Assembly: GCA_949430125.1 (NCBI GenBank) | Contig: CASQMQ010000050.1 | Span: forward strand, 1 to 64,000 | Direction: 5' to 3' | Source of the DNA: an uncultured Pseudomonadales bacterium | GTDB taxonomy: Bacteria; Pseudomonadota; Gammaproteobacteria; Pseudomonadales; Pseudohongiellaceae | DNA length: 64,000 nt | Shown here: positions 1 to 10,752 of the stretch, one piece after another | Numbering within the stretch: position 1 is the first letter of the stretch | How the letters are laid out: every line of letters starts with the position of its first letter | Notes under the pieces: model-generated | Seen by the model: only the letters and a program-made list of their open reading frames with translations | Told to the model about the DNA's origin: nothing | Databases searched by the model: none | Position numbers and translations under genes: made by a program

Positions 1-21
1 GTTGCGCTAGTAGGCTAAGGT

Positions 22-636
22 TTGACGGAATTAGAGGAAAGTTTTTTGACAGTTTCATTTGTAGCATCGGCAACTTTGCCCACTCAGTGGGGGCAATTCA
101 CAATCCATGGCTTCGAAGACCAGTCTGATGGCAAAGAACATGTGGCTTTGGCCTTCGGTGATCTAAGTTCGGATCAGCCGGCACTGTGCCGCATCCATTC
201 CGAGTGTTTGACCGGCGACTGTCTATTCAGTCTACGCTGCGATTGCGGGCCACAGCTGCAGTATGCGATGGAGAGTGTAGCAAAGGAAGGCCGCGGCATT
301 ATCCTCTATCTACGTCAAGAAGGTCGTGGCATCGGTTTGCTAAACAAGATCAAAGCCTATGCGTTGCAAGATACCGGGGCCGATACGGTAGAGGCCAATG
401 TGCAGCTAGGCTTCGAGCCAGATGGCCGAGGGTATGAAATCTGCAAGCCCATGCTGGATCACTTTGATATCTCGAGCCTGCGCATTATGACGAATAATCC
501 TAGGAAGGTAGATGCTCTTACTGAGATGGGCATCGATGTTGCCGAGATCGTTCCAATACATACCGGCGCCAATCCGCATAACGAGAGTTACTTAGCCGTT
601 AAGTTCGATAAACTAGGCCACAAAAAACCTACCTAG
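22..636 (+). CDS. ribA: GTP cyclohydrolase II (copy 1)
   Basis: Zn-binding [20 protein letters not shown] and [22 protein letters not shown] motifs; TTG start. Confidence 0.93.
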   Translation: MTELEESFLTVSFVASATLPTQWGQFTIHGFEDQSDGKEHVALAFGDLSSDQPALCRIHSECLTGDCLFSLRCDCGPQLQYAMESVAKEGRGIILYLRQEGRGIGLLNKIKAYALQDTGADTVEANVQLGFEPDGRGYEICKPMLDHFDISSLRIMTNNPRKVDALTEMGIDVAEIVPIHTGANPHNESYLAVKFDKLGHKKPT

Positions 637-639
637 CAC

Positions 640-1356
640 GTGTCTTCCTCGAAAAAACAGATCACCATTGATTTTCTCCGGCATGGAGAACCGCTCGGTG
701 GTGACGTGCTTCGAGGCAGGGTAGACCATCCGTTGAGTGAATTGGGTTGGTCGCAGATGCAAAAAGCCGTCGCGCTCTGCTCGGATCGAAAAGTAACTCC
801 TTCGACACCGAGCTGGACTCACCTGATTTCCTCACCATTACAGCGCTGCCGAGTTTTCGCCGAGCATCTTGCTGACTTGACTGCACTCGAATTGCAGGTT
901 GCCGATCAGTGGCAGGAAATAGATTATGGCGATTGGGATGGCATGTTACTTAGCGATTGGCAAAAAGAGGCGGGGCCGCAGTTCAAAGAGTTTCGTAAGG
1001 ATGTGTCCAAGTTGCATCCACCAAATGGTGAGGCTTTTCTTTCATTCAGGGACAGAGTGTTAGCAGCATGGAATGAACTTGCCGACCTTCCTGATGGCAG
1101 TCACGTATTAGTCGTAACGCACGGCGGTGTGCTGCGTGTTGTTCTACCTACCGTGTTGGGCATGCCGCTCAATCGCAGCTATCCGTTGCATATACCCTTT
1201 GCGTCATTCAGTCGGATAGCTCTCTGCGTTGGTCTTTACGCCAGTGCTACCTCCGAGGAAGAGTCGAGAAACCAGCAAAGCGGCATCGATCGAAAAACCA
1301 GTGCGAGCCTGCTGTTTCACAATGCGGCGGAGTATGAAGGACTAGTTACTAACTAG
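640..1356 (+). CDS. histidine phosphatase family protein (CobC / alpha-ribazole phosphatase-like)
   Basis: FLRHGEP near the N-terminus, SSPLQRCR, and LVVTHGGVLRVV; adjacent to B12 genes. Confidence 0.8.
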   Translation: MSSSKKQITIDFLRHGEPLGGDVLRGRVDHPLSELGWSQMQKAVALCSDRKVTPSTPSWTHLISSPLQRCRVFAEHLADLTALELQVADQWQEIDYGDWDGMLLSDWQKEAGPQFKEFRKDVSKLHPPNGEAFLSFRDRVLAAWNELADLPDGSHVLVVTHGGVLRVVLPTVLGMPLNRSYPLHIPFASFSRIALCVGLYASATSEEESRNQQSGIDRKTSASLLFHNAAEYEGLVTN

Positions 1357-2421
1357 TTTCGCTCTAGTCTGATCTAATTGTTCACACATGCTTTTTGCAC
1401 CGATCAGCGCTCGCGGGGTATGTCGTTGCAGAAGTTCTGGTGGCACGAAAAATAGCGAGCTGGTGCTAACGGCGCTAAGCTGCTCCCACTTGAGCCATTC
1501 GTCTAACCATTCAGGGCGTTCGATATCCATGCCGCTGGCTATGATCGCCTGCGGGTTTCTAATCAATACAGACTCCACACTTACCTTCGGCGCCACCAGT
1601 TCGATGTCGGCGAATATATTAACGCCGCCACACAACTTGATAATGTCATTGATCAGTTCGTTGCCACCGGCACTGATCAGCGGCCTATCCCATACCTGGT
1701 AGAAAGTTCTAACAGCCGTCTTAGTTCTATAGTTCTCCGAAAGAGTCGCCAGCTTAGTGTCAAACCCCTCGATTACCTTTTCCGCGATAGCTTCGGTACC
1801 TGCCAATGTTGCCAGTCTTCGAATATGATTGGGGATCGACTCTAATCTTTTAGGCTCGGCGATGTAGACCGTAAGACCCAACTCGCGGAGTCGATTGACA
1901 GTGGCGCGCGGATTTCCTGTCTGCCAGGCGACGACTAAGTCGGGCTGCAGCTGCAGAATTTTTTCCATGTCTAGCATATCGTACCGGCCGATGATTGGTA
2001 GCGCTTTCGCGGCCTGGGGATAGTCGCTGTATTCCACAACACCCACCAGCTTACCGCCCGCACCAGCGGCATATAGTAGTTCGGTGAGTGAGGGGGCGAG
2101 GCTGATAATCCGTTCAGCGCTCTTATCGAGTTGCACTAGCAAGCCTTCGTCGTCGCGCACTTCAATTGATAAAACTGTCTGACTAACCACAAGAGTAGTC
2201 AGCATCAACATGTGCGAAAGTCTTTTCCGTAAGCTTGTTGAAAGGTTTTCTTGAGCAGTTTGACTAATGATAAGAGATGCAAACAAAAATTCACGCGAAA
2301 AATATTTTCTAAATCGAACAGGAAAATTGTTGAATTTTCCCTCAAATAAAAACGACAAACCAAGTTTTGAGAACGACCCGCAACGTCGGCATTTTGATGA
2401 CTTCGTTGGGTTCGTAGTCAT
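1342..2421 (-). CDS. periplasmic cobalamin/metal-chelate binding protein (BtuF-like)
   Basis: RIISLAPSLTELLYAAGAGGKLVGVVEYSDYP and LQPDLVVAWQTGN; true start probably near 2230-2270 just before the signal-like sequence. Confidence 0.8.
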   Translation of the reverse strand: MTTNPTKSSKCRRCGSFSKLGLSFLFEGKFNNFPVRFRKYFSREFLFASLIISQTAQENLSTSLRKRLSHMLMLTTLVVSQTVLSIEVRDDEGLLVQLDKSAERIISLAPSLTELLYAAGAGGKLVGVVEYSDYPQAAKALPIIGRYDMLDMEKILQLQPDLVVAWQTGNPRATVNRLRELGLTVYIAEPKRLESIPNHIRRLATLAGTEAIAEKVIEGFDTKLATLSENYRTKTAVRTFYQVWDRPLISAGGNELINDIIKLCGGVNIFADIELVAPKVSVESVLIRNPQAIIASGMDIERPEWLDEWLKWEQLSAVSTSSLFFVPPELLQRHTPRALIGAKSMCEQLDQTRAKLVSN

Positions 2422-3029
2422 CAGTAATCAATGCCTTTCTGAACTTTTACGCCGTCGTAGAACGCATGTTTATTTTCACCTAGCTCGGTCACGGTGTCTG
2501 CCAGCTCTATAAGTTCCTTGGCGGCGCTACGTCCAGTTATAACAACGTGCTGGCCTTGCGGTCGGTTCTCCAGTGCGGATAGCACCATCTCCTTATCGAG
2601 ATAGCCATAGGTAAGCATGTAGGTAAGCTCGTCCAGAATTACGACATCAAAGTCTGGATTTGTCATCATTGCTGCGCCGTGTGCCCACGTTTTTTCGGCG
2701 GCGGCAATGTCCGAGTCGCGGTCTTGAGTCTCCCAAGTGAAACCCGTATTCATTACCTGAAATTCAACCAACGGATTGTCGGCGAACAGCATCTGTTCTC
2801 CGCATTCCCACTGGCCCTTTATAAACTGAATCACACCGCAGCGGAGTCCGTGCCCAACACTGCGTGCAAGCATGCCGAAAGCAGAGGTGCTCTTGCCCTT
2901 ACCGTTACCGGTGAGAACCACCAGCAGGCCCTTATCGATTGTAGCCGCCGCAATGCGGCCATCTATGTGTTCCTTCTTGCGCTGCATAGCCTTCTTATGG
3001 CGTTGTGCTCTCTCTTCGCTAGTCGACAC
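2421..3029 (-). CDS. cobO: cob(I)yrinic acid a,c-diamide adenosyltransferase
   Basis: P-loop LTGNGKGKSTSAFG, VIQFIKGQWECGE, VVILDELTYML, HVVITGR; stop/start overlap with the BtuF-like gene. Confidence 0.92.
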   Translation of the reverse strand: MSTSEERAQRHKKAMQRKKEHIDGRIAAATIDKGLLVVLTGNGKGKSTSAFGMLARSVGHGLRCGVIQFIKGQWECGEQMLFADNPLVEFQVMNTGFTWETQDRDSDIAAAEKTWAHGAAMMTNPDFDVVILDELTYMLTYGYLDKEMVLSALENRPQGQHVVITGRSAAKELIELADTVTELGENKHAFYDGVKVQKGIDY

Positions 3030-3104
3030 GCTGTACTCCGGTGTAGGTTAGATGGATAACTGATCAGGGATGGTGATGGGTGCTGCCTCAGAACTAAGTG
3101 AGCC

Positions 3105-5045
3105 TTAGACAGCTTCCAATTGAATCTTGCAGTCTTTTAATTTCTTCTTGATGGCCGCGCTGATGCTTCCGGCATCAAGGCCTACCTCGGCTAGCATTTG
3201 GGGCACCTTTCCATGCTCCAAGAATGCATCCGGCAATCCGAGATTCAGAACAGGTATTTGGTAGTTAGAGGCGATCAGGAATTCGTTCACGGCAGAGCCT
3301 GCGCCGCCCATCAAAGAATTCTCTTCGATAGTCACCAGCAATTGATGTTGCTCCGCCATATCACCTATAGTCTCCTCATCCAGCGGCTTGACGAAACGCA
3401 TGTCCACTATTGTCGCATTCAATTTTTCAGCCACTTCCAGCGCAGGGGTCACCATGCTGCCAAAGGCAAGGATTGCAATCGAACTACCGCGCCTGCGTAG
3501 CATAGCCTTTCCGATCTCAACTGGGTTTAGTCCAGTCTCAATTTCCTTGCTCGGCCCCTTGCCGCGCGGGTAGCGAATAGCCGACGGCCCATCGAAATGA
3601 TAGCCCGTCGATAATAGCTTATGGGTTTCGTCTTCGTTGCTTGGGGTCATCACTAGCATGTTTGGAATACAGCGCAGATAACTCAAATCAAAACTACCAG
3701 CGTGGGTGGGTCCGTCTTCACCGACGAGACCGGCCCTGTCGATGGCGAACATCACATTCAGATTTTGTAAGGCAACATCATGTATCAACTGATCGTAGCC
3801 GCGCTGCAAGAAGGTTGAGTAGATGGCAACGATAGGCTTAAGTCCGTCGGTGGCCATTCCCGCCGCAAATGTTACGGCGTGCTGTTCGGCGATAGCTACA
3901 TCGTGAAAGCGATCAGGGAATTGTGCGGCGAACTTTTGCATGCCGGAACCTTCGCCCATGGCGGGTGTTATGGCTACTATGAATTCATCTTCCTGAGCAA
4001 CTTCACACAGCCAATTACCAAAGACTTCCGAATAGCTCGGGGAGAATATGCTTTTGGGAGCCGGCACTTCGCTTTCTTCAGTAGGCTCTAAAGGTTCGCT
4101 CGCAGGAGATGGGCCGGGGTCCATCTTGCTCAGTGCATGCATGCCGAATGGGTCGTTCTCGGACTCGAGGTAGCCCTTGCCCTTCTGCGTAACGATATGC
4201 AGCAGTTGCGGACCACGTAGGGTTTTTATGTTGCTCAGTATATCGACAAGCCCATTGGTATTGTGGCCGTCTATTAGGCCGATGTAGTTGAATCCGATCT
4301 CTTCGAATAAGGTGCCGGGTGACACCATACCTTTCATGTATTCTTCTGCGCGGTGTGCTGCCTTCAATGCGGGAGGAATCTTGGAGAGTACGCGCTTGCT
4401 ACCGGTGCGAATGAAGTTATAAGGTTTGCTTGCCCACATGCGGGCAAAATAGCTGGAGAGCCCGCCGACATTGTTGGAGATAGACATATTGTTATCGTTA
4501 AGAATAACGAGAATATTGTCATCGAGATGGCCAGCGTGGTTCAGTGCTTCGAAGGCCATGCCCGCCGTCATCGCGCCGTCGCCTATAATCGCAATATTAT
4601 GCCGCTCTTTGCCCTGTACTTTTGCGGCGACCACCATGCCTAATGCCGCACTGATGGACGTACTGGAGTGACCGACACCAAAGGTGTCATATTCGCTCTC
4701 GCCGCGATTAGGGAACGCGGCAAGGCCGCCCGCCTGGCGCATGGTCAACATCTGGTCTCTGCGACCGGTAAGAATCTTGTGTGGATAAGCCTGATGACCG
4801 ACATCCCAGACTAGCTTGTCGTTTGGCGTATCGAATACATAGTGAAGCGCGATGGTTAACTCGACAACGCCGAGTCCTGCACCGAAATGTCCGCCGGTCT
4901 GACCCACTGAGTAGAGAAGAAACGCGCGCAGCTCTTCCGCCAACTGTGCCAGTTGATCTAGCTCCAGCAGTTTTAGGGCGTCAGGATTGTCTACCTTGTC
5001 CAGTAATGGTGTGTCGGGCCGGGACAGGGGTATTTCATTAAGCAT
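3105..5045 (-). CDS. dxs: 1-deoxy-D-xylulose-5-phosphate synthase
   Basis: [60 protein letters not shown]. Confidence 0.97.
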   Translation of the reverse strand: MLNEIPLSRPDTPLLDKVDNPDALKLLELDQLAQLAEELRAFLLYSVGQTGGHFGAGLGVVELTIALHYVFDTPNDKLVWDVGHQAYPHKILTGRRDQMLTMRQAGGLAAFPNRGESEYDTFGVGHSSTSISAALGMVVAAKVQGKERHNIAIIGDGAMTAGMAFEALNHAGHLDDNILVILNDNNMSISNNVGGLSSYFARMWASKPYNFIRTGSKRVLSKIPPALKAAHRAEEYMKGMVSPGTLFEEIGFNYIGLIDGHNTNGLVDILSNIKTLRGPQLLHIVTQKGKGYLESENDPFGMHALSKMDPGPSPASEPLEPTEESEVPAPKSIFSPSYSEVFGNWLCEVAQEDEFIVAITPAMGEGSGMQKFAAQFPDRFHDVAIAEQHAVTFAAGMATDGLKPIVAIYSTFLQRGYDQLIHDVALQNLNVMFAIDRAGLVGEDGPTHAGSFDLSYLRCIPNMLVMTPSNEDETHKLLSTGYHFDGPSAIRYPRGKGPSKEIETGLNPVEIGKAMLRRRGSSIAILAFGSMVTPALEVAEKLNATIVDMRFVKPLDEETIGDMAEQHQLLVTIEENSLMGGAGSAVNEFLIASNYQIPVLNLGLPDAFLEHGKVPQMLAEVGLDAGSISAAIKKKLKDCKIQLEAV

Positions 5046-5173
5046 AGCTGTATATCAACTCCAGATATCCTCTAGTTAGTTCACAAGCCTGCAATGTCTG
5101 CAGCTAACAGCCTAGAGGGGTGAAAACCGGCGTAGGTTAAAGAACTGTCACCGGATCTTCGATTATACTCTGA

Positions 5174-6088
5174 TCAATGCAATCTACTCACTACAAAGGT
5201 GGCTAGTTCTCGCAGCGGGTCTGCACTGGCAGGAAATTTCTGCAGGGCGGCGATAGCCTTGTCCGAAAGGGAGTTGGCTAGGGCCTTTGCTTCATCTAGG
5301 CCCAAGACTGACACATACGTGGGTTTGTTTTTGTCTCTGTCTGAGCCCTGCGGCTTGCCTAGTTGCGAGGTGTCTCCGACTACATCAAGAATATCGTCCT
5401 GTATCTGAAATGCCAGCCCTATATTGTCTGCATAGGCTGCCAATGCGGTCATCTGTGAGTCGCTTGTCGATTCACAGCTCAGGCTACCAAGTATCACGGC
5501 GCAGCGAATTAGGGCTCCGGTCTTGAGGCTATGCATCTGCTCAAGTTGTTGGGTGTTGAGTGCTAGCCCTGCCGCCTCGAAATCTAGGCTCTGGCCACCG
5601 ACCATTCCCGTGGCACCAGCCGCCTGACTCAGCAACTGGACCATGGCAAGGCGGTTGTTTGCTCCTAGCACATTTTGTTGAGCTATAGGGTCCGCGCTTA
5701 AAATTTGAAAGGCCAGGGACTGCAGCGCATCGCCGACGAGTATCGCCGTAGCTTCGTCGAACGCTTTGTGGACAGTCGGCTTGCCGCGGCGAAGGTCATC
5801 ATTATCCATCGCGGGAAGGTCGTCGTGCACCAGAGAATAGCTGTGAATGAGTTCGATAGACGCTGCCGCATTGTCTGTAGCGGCTAGTTCGCCACCCACA
5901 GCGAGCGCGCTACCGTATGCCAGAACGGGGCGAATGCGTTTACCGCCACTTAGGCAGGCATAGCGCATCGCCTCAAGAAGTGTGGCGCTGGCGATTTCGG
6001 ACTCGAGTGCTGCTCCAAGACGCTGGTCGACGCGCTGCCGGCACTGCTGCAGAAATTCATCCAGCTGAAAGGGTTTTGATGTGCTCAT
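5174..6088 (-). CDS. ispA: farnesyl/geranyl diphosphate synthase
   Basis: SLVHDDLPAMDNDDLRRGKPTVHK and FQIQDDILDVVGD aspartate-rich motifs. Confidence 0.95.
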   Translation of the reverse strand: MSTSKPFQLDEFLQQCRQRVDQRLGAALESEIASATLLEAMRYACLSGGKRIRPVLAYGSALAVGGELAATDNAAASIELIHSYSLVHDDLPAMDNDDLRRGKPTVHKAFDEATAILVGDALQSLAFQILSADPIAQQNVLGANNRLAMVQLLSQAAGATGMVGGQSLDFEAAGLALNTQQLEQMHSLKTGALIRCAVILGSLSCESTSDSQMTALAAYADNIGLAFQIQDDILDVVGDTSQLGKPQGSDRDKNKPTYVSVLGLDEAKALANSLSDKAIAALQKFPASADPLRELATFVVSRLH

Positions 6089-6097
6089 CGGCTTGGC

Positions 6098-6340
6098 TTA
6101 TTCTTCGACTTCGTCGAGATCTAACTGTTCGGTATCGCCATTCTCGTTCAGCAATACCTGTACCTTCTGCTCGGCATTCTTGAGCGCGTTCTGACACTCG
6201 CGAGTTAGCTTAATACCCCTCTCAAATGCCTGTAAGGACTCTTCGAGACTAAGCTTGCCGTCTTCCATAGAGGATACCAGCTCCTCCAGTTCTTCTAGAG
6301 CTACCTCAAAATCAAACTTCGCTTGTTTCTTTGTTGTCAT
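6098..6340 (-). CDS. xseB: exodeoxyribonuclease VII small subunit
   Basis: FEVALEELEELVSSMEDGKLSLEESLQAFERGIKLTRECQNAL; canonical xseB-ispA-dxs order. Confidence 0.95.
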   Translation of the reverse strand: MTTKKQAKFDFEVALEELEELVSSMEDGKLSLEESLQAFERGIKLTRECQNALKNAEQKVQVLLNENGDTEQLDLDEVEE

Positions 6341-6607
6341 GATCCTATTCCGGTATCGCGGCTATACCCTTGGGGCAATACGACTGAAAATCTAAGGCTA
6401 GTTTCGACACTCTATCTTATTGAGGGGATATTATACGCCAAGTTCATCGAATTTCATGTCAAAACGGCGCGATTCATGTCGTGGGAGAAGGCCCGTTGAT
6501 AAGGGACAATCTCATTGAGATTTCCGCTAAAAGCAGCGAACCCTAACTCAGCTTCTGGGCCAACTAAATGGACGCAGGAAGTGTCTGGCCCTTTACCCTA
6601 GGCCAGC

Positions 6608-7236
6608 ATGAAATCCTATATCCCTAAAGACTGGCGCATCTGGTTTGCTATTAGCCTGACCTTTTTCTGGTTCTGCTTTCTTGCCATTTATATAGCGCGA
6701 AATGTCGGTTGGAGCTCCTTTCTCAATCTGCCTATTGAAGAGATGGGCACCTTCTTAGAGGGAGCGTTCGCGTTTCTTGCCTTTCTCTGGCTGGGAGTCG
6801 GCTTTTTCATTCAGCAGTCTGTATTAGCTGAAGATAATGAGGAACTGCGGCGGAATAACCTCCACTCAGAGAAGCAGACTCAGGCCATCGCCGCTACAGA
6901 GATGAATGCGCGACAGGAAACCTTCTTTAATACCGCTGAAAGCACGCGAAGGCAGCTGGGTTCGATAGCAGGGCTGTTGTTTCCCTCTTCGCAGAGTCCG
7001 ATTGGCAATGAGAACTACACTTCTGAAGATATGGAGGTATTTTGCTGGCGGGGATACTAAGATTTTTTTCTCGCATGTTCCTAACGATGCCTGGAGTTGG
7101 TGAAGTGGATTTCTTCGACCTATTCTATGGTACGGAAATTCGTAGGTGCCATACGGACAATTTTCTAGCTGGCTTTGACCCCCTCGCAGAATTGGCCAAA
7201 AACTGCGATACAGACAATATTATTCGGATACATTGA
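6608..7236 (+). pseudogene. membrane-anchored coiled-coil protein of unknown function, frame broken near 7050
   Basis: Two N-terminal TM segments then LAEDNEELRRNNLHSEKQTQAIAATEMNARQETFF; ORF 6608-7060 overlaps 7042-7236 in another frame with similar composition. Confidence 0.4.
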
Positions 7237-7415
7237 TCACTTCGGCGAACGGCTACATGGTATTATGCTGAAAGAGTTGCATCCGAATATCAAGTTTGAG
7301 CAAATCAGTCGGTACTGATTCGGTTGAGTATTTGGATCGTTTGATCAACACTAGAATAAAGAGTAGTTAAACATTTTAAAAATAGATCGCTGCATCCGCG
7401 GCGTGGGGGAGAGTC

Positions 7416-7802
7416 ATGGAATTAGTTGCATTAGTAATCTTGTTGTCAATTGTAGAATATCAGTTTTTCAGCTTGAAAGTCGGTATGGCAAGAGGCAAAT
7501 ACGACATTAAGGCACCGGCGATTGCCGGTCATGAGGTCTTTGACCGTTACTATCGTGTACATATGAATACGTTGGAACAGTTGATAGTTTTCATTCCTGC
7601 CATACTCGTTTTTGCCTACTTCGGCAATCCGGCTTACGCGGCGGGTCTAGGCGCATTCTTTCTTGTTGGCCGAATCATATACTTTGTATCTTATGTAAAG
7701 GATCCTACGAAACGTGGCGTAGGGTTTATAGTTGGCTGGATACCGATGGTGCTAATGGTGTTAGCTGGTCTTGTCTCGGTTGTAACGCAGATAATGCGCT
7801 AG
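7416..7802 (+). CDS. MAPEG family protein
   Basis: Four-TM ORF; RVHMNTLEQLIVFIPAILVFAYFGNPAYAAGLGAFFLVGRIIYFVSYVKDPTKRGVGF. Confidence 0.88.
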   Translation: MELVALVILLSIVEYQFFSLKVGMARGKYDIKAPAIAGHEVFDRYYRVHMNTLEQLIVFIPAILVFAYFGNPAYAAGLGAFFLVGRIIYFVSYVKDPTKRGVGFIVGWIPMVLMVLAGLVSVVTQIMR

Positions 7803-9355
7803 TCTTTTTCGTCCATCTCACGCACGATCTCAGTAAGAGTGCGAAAGTCTGTCTTACCGCTGCCCATTCTTGGAAATTCGGGCACGTGTACGTACTTCTT
7901 AGGCAAAGCTAGGTTGGGCAAAGCCTTTGAAAGGCGCTTATTGAGATCCTGTTTATCTATTTCGGAATTCGTTACCGCGACTATCTTCGATCCACGTTTG
8001 GCGTCGGGTAGCTCTACGGCGCAGCACTCAACTTCGAGTGCTGTTAATTCATTCATGGTCTCCTCGACCATAACTAGCGATACCATCTCTCCGCCAATCT
8101 TTACGAAGCGCTTTAGTCGCCCCTTGTGCCAAAGATAGCCAGCTTCATCCAGATAGCCTAAGTCTCCAGTGTCGTACCAGCCCGACTTAAGCTTCAACGA
8201 AGATTCTTCTAAGTCATTCAGATAACCGTGCATCACTCCGTCGCCCTTGACAAGGATCTTGCCAGTTTCGCCGGTGGGGCAGTCTTTACCGCTGTCCAGG
8301 TTCTGAATTCTAATTCTTGTTCCAGGTATTGGAATCCCAATACTGCCGGGCTTGTTGGCACCACGTGGATTGACGGATATCACTGGAGATGTTTCCGTTG
8401 TGCCATAGCCTTCGATGATCTCGATGTCGTGCTTATCTTTATACAGAGCTCTTAAATGATCAGGGCATCTATCTGCGCCTGAAACTGCCAGCTTGATACT
8501 GGCGAAATCTCCGGGCTTCGATTGTTTAACATAGCCTTCGAGAAACAGCGGCGTTCCTACCAAAAGTTCTGGTTTATCCTCTCTAATAATCTTCGCGATT
8601 GTCTTAAATTCAAGTGGATTGGCATAGGTGATAGAGGTCATGCCGAGACACAACGGTGTCCAAAGATTGATTGTTAGGCCGAAAACATGGAAATAGGGAA
8701 GGACCGCAAGTAGATTGTCCATCTCATAGATATCCATCATCTCTGAGAAAGAATCGATATTAGAGAGAATATTGCGCTGTGTTAACTGAACAACTTTCGG
8801 CTCTTTCTCGCTGCCGCTGGTAAATAGAATCACCGCGGGTGAATCGGGGTTCGATTTTCCGACAGCTCGCTTTAGCAAACTAATAGGGAGATTGGACTTA
8901 ACAAACGCGAGAGTTTTTTCGAGTTTTCCTAGTGCTCCAAGTATGTCCTCGATGAGCACCATGTTGGGCAATTTTTTGCAGCCGATTTTTTCCAACAGAG
9001 CCTTGGCCGTAACGATGACTCGGAAGTCGCACTGTTCCTGGGCGTATAGGCAGTTCTTCTCAGCGCCGGTCGAGTAGTTGATCATTACCGGCGTGCGATC
9101 GGCCATCAATGCGGCGATTACTGCTAGCCCACCAGCCGAAGAAGTTGGGAGCATAACACCAATGCGGCCTCTCTCTAGTTTTTTGAATCGGCGGGCCAGT
9201 ATGAGCGAAGCGAGCAGCGCTCGAGAGTAGCTAACATTGCTGCCGAGGCTGCGATCGATAAAGGCAATCTTATCGGGGTTTCTCAAAGCAGAATCTATGA
9301 ATCGGTGTTGGAGCATAGAGGCATAGTAGCGCAGATAAGCAGGACGTGGAACCAA
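7799..9355 (-). CDS. AMP-dependent acyl-CoA/acyl-ACP synthetase
   Basis: VILFTSGSEKEPKVVQLTQRN, GYGTTETSPVISVN, GWYDTGDLGYLDEAGYLWHKGRLKRFVKIGGEMVS. Confidence 0.88.
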   Translation of the reverse strand: MVPRPAYLRYYASMLQHRFIDSALRNPDKIAFIDRSLGSNVSYSRALLASLILARRFKKLERGRIGVMLPTSSAGGLAVIAALMADRTPVMINYSTGAEKNCLYAQEQCDFRVIVTAKALLEKIGCKKLPNMVLIEDILGALGKLEKTLAFVKSNLPISLLKRAVGKSNPDSPAVILFTSGSEKEPKVVQLTQRNILSNIDSFSEMMDIYEMDNLLAVLPYFHVFGLTINLWTPLCLGMTSITYANPLEFKTIAKIIREDKPELLVGTPLFLEGYVKQSKPGDFASIKLAVSGADRCPDHLRALYKDKHDIEIIEGYGTTETSPVISVNPRGANKPGSIGIPIPGTRIRIQNLDSGKDCPTGETGKILVKGDGVMHGYLNDLEESSLKLKSGWYDTGDLGYLDEAGYLWHKGRLKRFVKIGGEMVSLVMVEETMNELTALEVECCAVELPDAKRGSKIVAVTNSEIDKQDLNKRLSKALPNLALPKKYVHVPEFPRMGSGKTDFRTLTEIVREMDEKD

Positions 9356-9502
9356 GTTGCCCGCAGTGATAAGGTGACGCCCTGCTTAAACGAATAGAGT
9401 GAAGATAATGTTCAGATCAGCTGCCGCTGCCTCCTTGGCCCGAAACTCCTCGCACCTCGATAAAGGCGCAGGCCATTCTCGTCAGTTTTTTTTGGAATCC
9501 CT

Positions 9503-10066
9503 ATGATCAAGCATCTCAACACCGTCTGGCTCATCGCGGTGGCTGGGATTCTAGGAATGATAGTTATTTATCCAGAGTTACTGACGCGGGAATCTATATC
9601 GCAATTGCTCAGTCAGATGGGCTCGATGGCGCTTACTATCTATGTATTGATGTCGCTAACGCGTGCGGTATTGCTGATACCGTGTACGCCATTTATCCTA
9701 GCTGGAGCGATTTCCTTTCCGCAATGGCCTTTTTTGGTGTTTACCATATCTCTTGCCGGAGTTGTGGTCGGGGCATTCCTAGTATACAGTTTCCCCTCTT
9801 TTGGTGGCTACGATAGGTTGCTGGAAGAGAAATACCCCGAAAAAATCGCGAACTTGAAGACCAAAATGCAACATAAGAATGCGTTTTGGTTTGTAGTTGG
9901 TTGGTCTTTCTTTCCCTTAGTGCCCACTGATGCAGTTTGCTATGTTGCGGGTGTTGCCAAGATGCCGCTGAGGAAAATGCTTGCAGCATTATTAATGGGC
10001 GAATTACCATTAGTAGCCGTGTACGTTTTTCTCGGCGCCGAAATTGGCGAGTGGTTTAGAATATGA
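9503..10066 (+). CDS. TVP38/TMEM64 (VTT/DedA-like) membrane protein
   Basis: Hydrophobic multi-TM protein; FILAGAISFPQWPFLVFTISLAGVVVGAFLVYSFPSFGG and VVGWSFFPLVPTDAVCYVAGVAKM. Confidence 0.72.
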   Translation: MIKHLNTVWLIAVAGILGMIVIYPELLTRESISQLLSQMGSMALTIYVLMSLTRAVLLIPCTPFILAGAISFPQWPFLVFTISLAGVVVGAFLVYSFPSFGGYDRLLEEKYPEKIANLKTKMQHKNAFWFVVGWSFFPLVPTDAVCYVAGVAKMPLRKMLAALLMGELPLVAVYVFLGAEIGEWFRI

Positions 10067-10623
10067 ATGCAAGATTGAAATTTAGTGATTCGCTGAATCT
10101 AATTAGGAGCTTTAAAACTTCTGGGACAATTACGCCCAGTTCTAAAGTCTTGATTAAGACACTTCTTGCTCCTATAGATTTCACATCGGCGCGCTGCATT
10201 ATAGAGCTGGGCCCTGGCACTGGATGTGTTACACGTTCTATTTTGGAACGAATGCATACCGACTGCGTTTTGATTTGCTTCGAGGTGAACAGTGATTTCG
10301 TTGGTCAGTTAGAAGCGCTACAAGATCCTCGTCTACGTGTGGTCAACGCCTGTGCTTCGTCTATTCGAACCATACTTGATGATCTTGTTATAGAGGAAGT
10401 AGATCACATTGTTTCCAGTCTACCCCTGGCTTTGATCGATAATGAAGTCGTCAAGAGAATTCTTGAATCAGCGAGATCGAATTTACGAGACGGCGGCCGC
10501 TTCTTGCAATTTCAGTACAGTTTGAGTAACTACGCAGAATTAAAACCAATCTTTAAGAACGTGAAATTAGATTTCACGTTCCGAAATATGCCCCCGGCAT
10601 TTGTCTATGAGTGCACAAAATAA
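10063..10623 (+). CDS. phospholipid N-methyltransferase-like SAM methyltransferase (PmtA-type)
   Basis: GTITPSSKVLIKTLL then CIIELGPGTGCVTRSILERM and VDHIVSSLPLALI; ATGA overlap with the VTT gene. Confidence 0.7.
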   Translation: MNARLKFSDSLNLIRSFKTSGTITPSSKVLIKTLLAPIDFTSARCIIELGPGTGCVTRSILERMHTDCVLICFEVNSDFVGQLEALQDPRLRVVNACASSIRTILDDLVIEEVDHIVSSLPLALIDNEVVKRILESARSNLRDGGRFLQFQYSLSNYAELKPIFKNVKLDFTFRNMPPAFVYECTK

Positions 10624-10752
10624 GTCGTCCAGTATTTTTATTTTAGTCCGTCAGCTCGATCAGTAAGTTTAAGCCACACAGTATTCAAACCTCTTCGCAC
10701 GAATTGTTTTATCACCTCGTAGCGAATAATAGTGAAACTCTAGGAGACCGCC

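Noticed and set aside
613-822. Short antisense ORFs opposite dxs, the TonB receptor, the molybdenum subunit and other genes
   Set aside because: They lie inside well-supported genes on the other strand, lack domain-like sequence and fit chance opening in GC-balanced coding DNA.
3029-3105. Cobalamin riboswitch upstream of cobO
   Set aside because: The 76-nt gap to dxs is too short and I could not find a B12-box-like element.
6608-7236. Phage abortive-infection protein
   Set aside because: The TM plus coiled-coil layout is suggestive, but no diagnostic motif is visible, the gene is broken and no defence genes are nearby.
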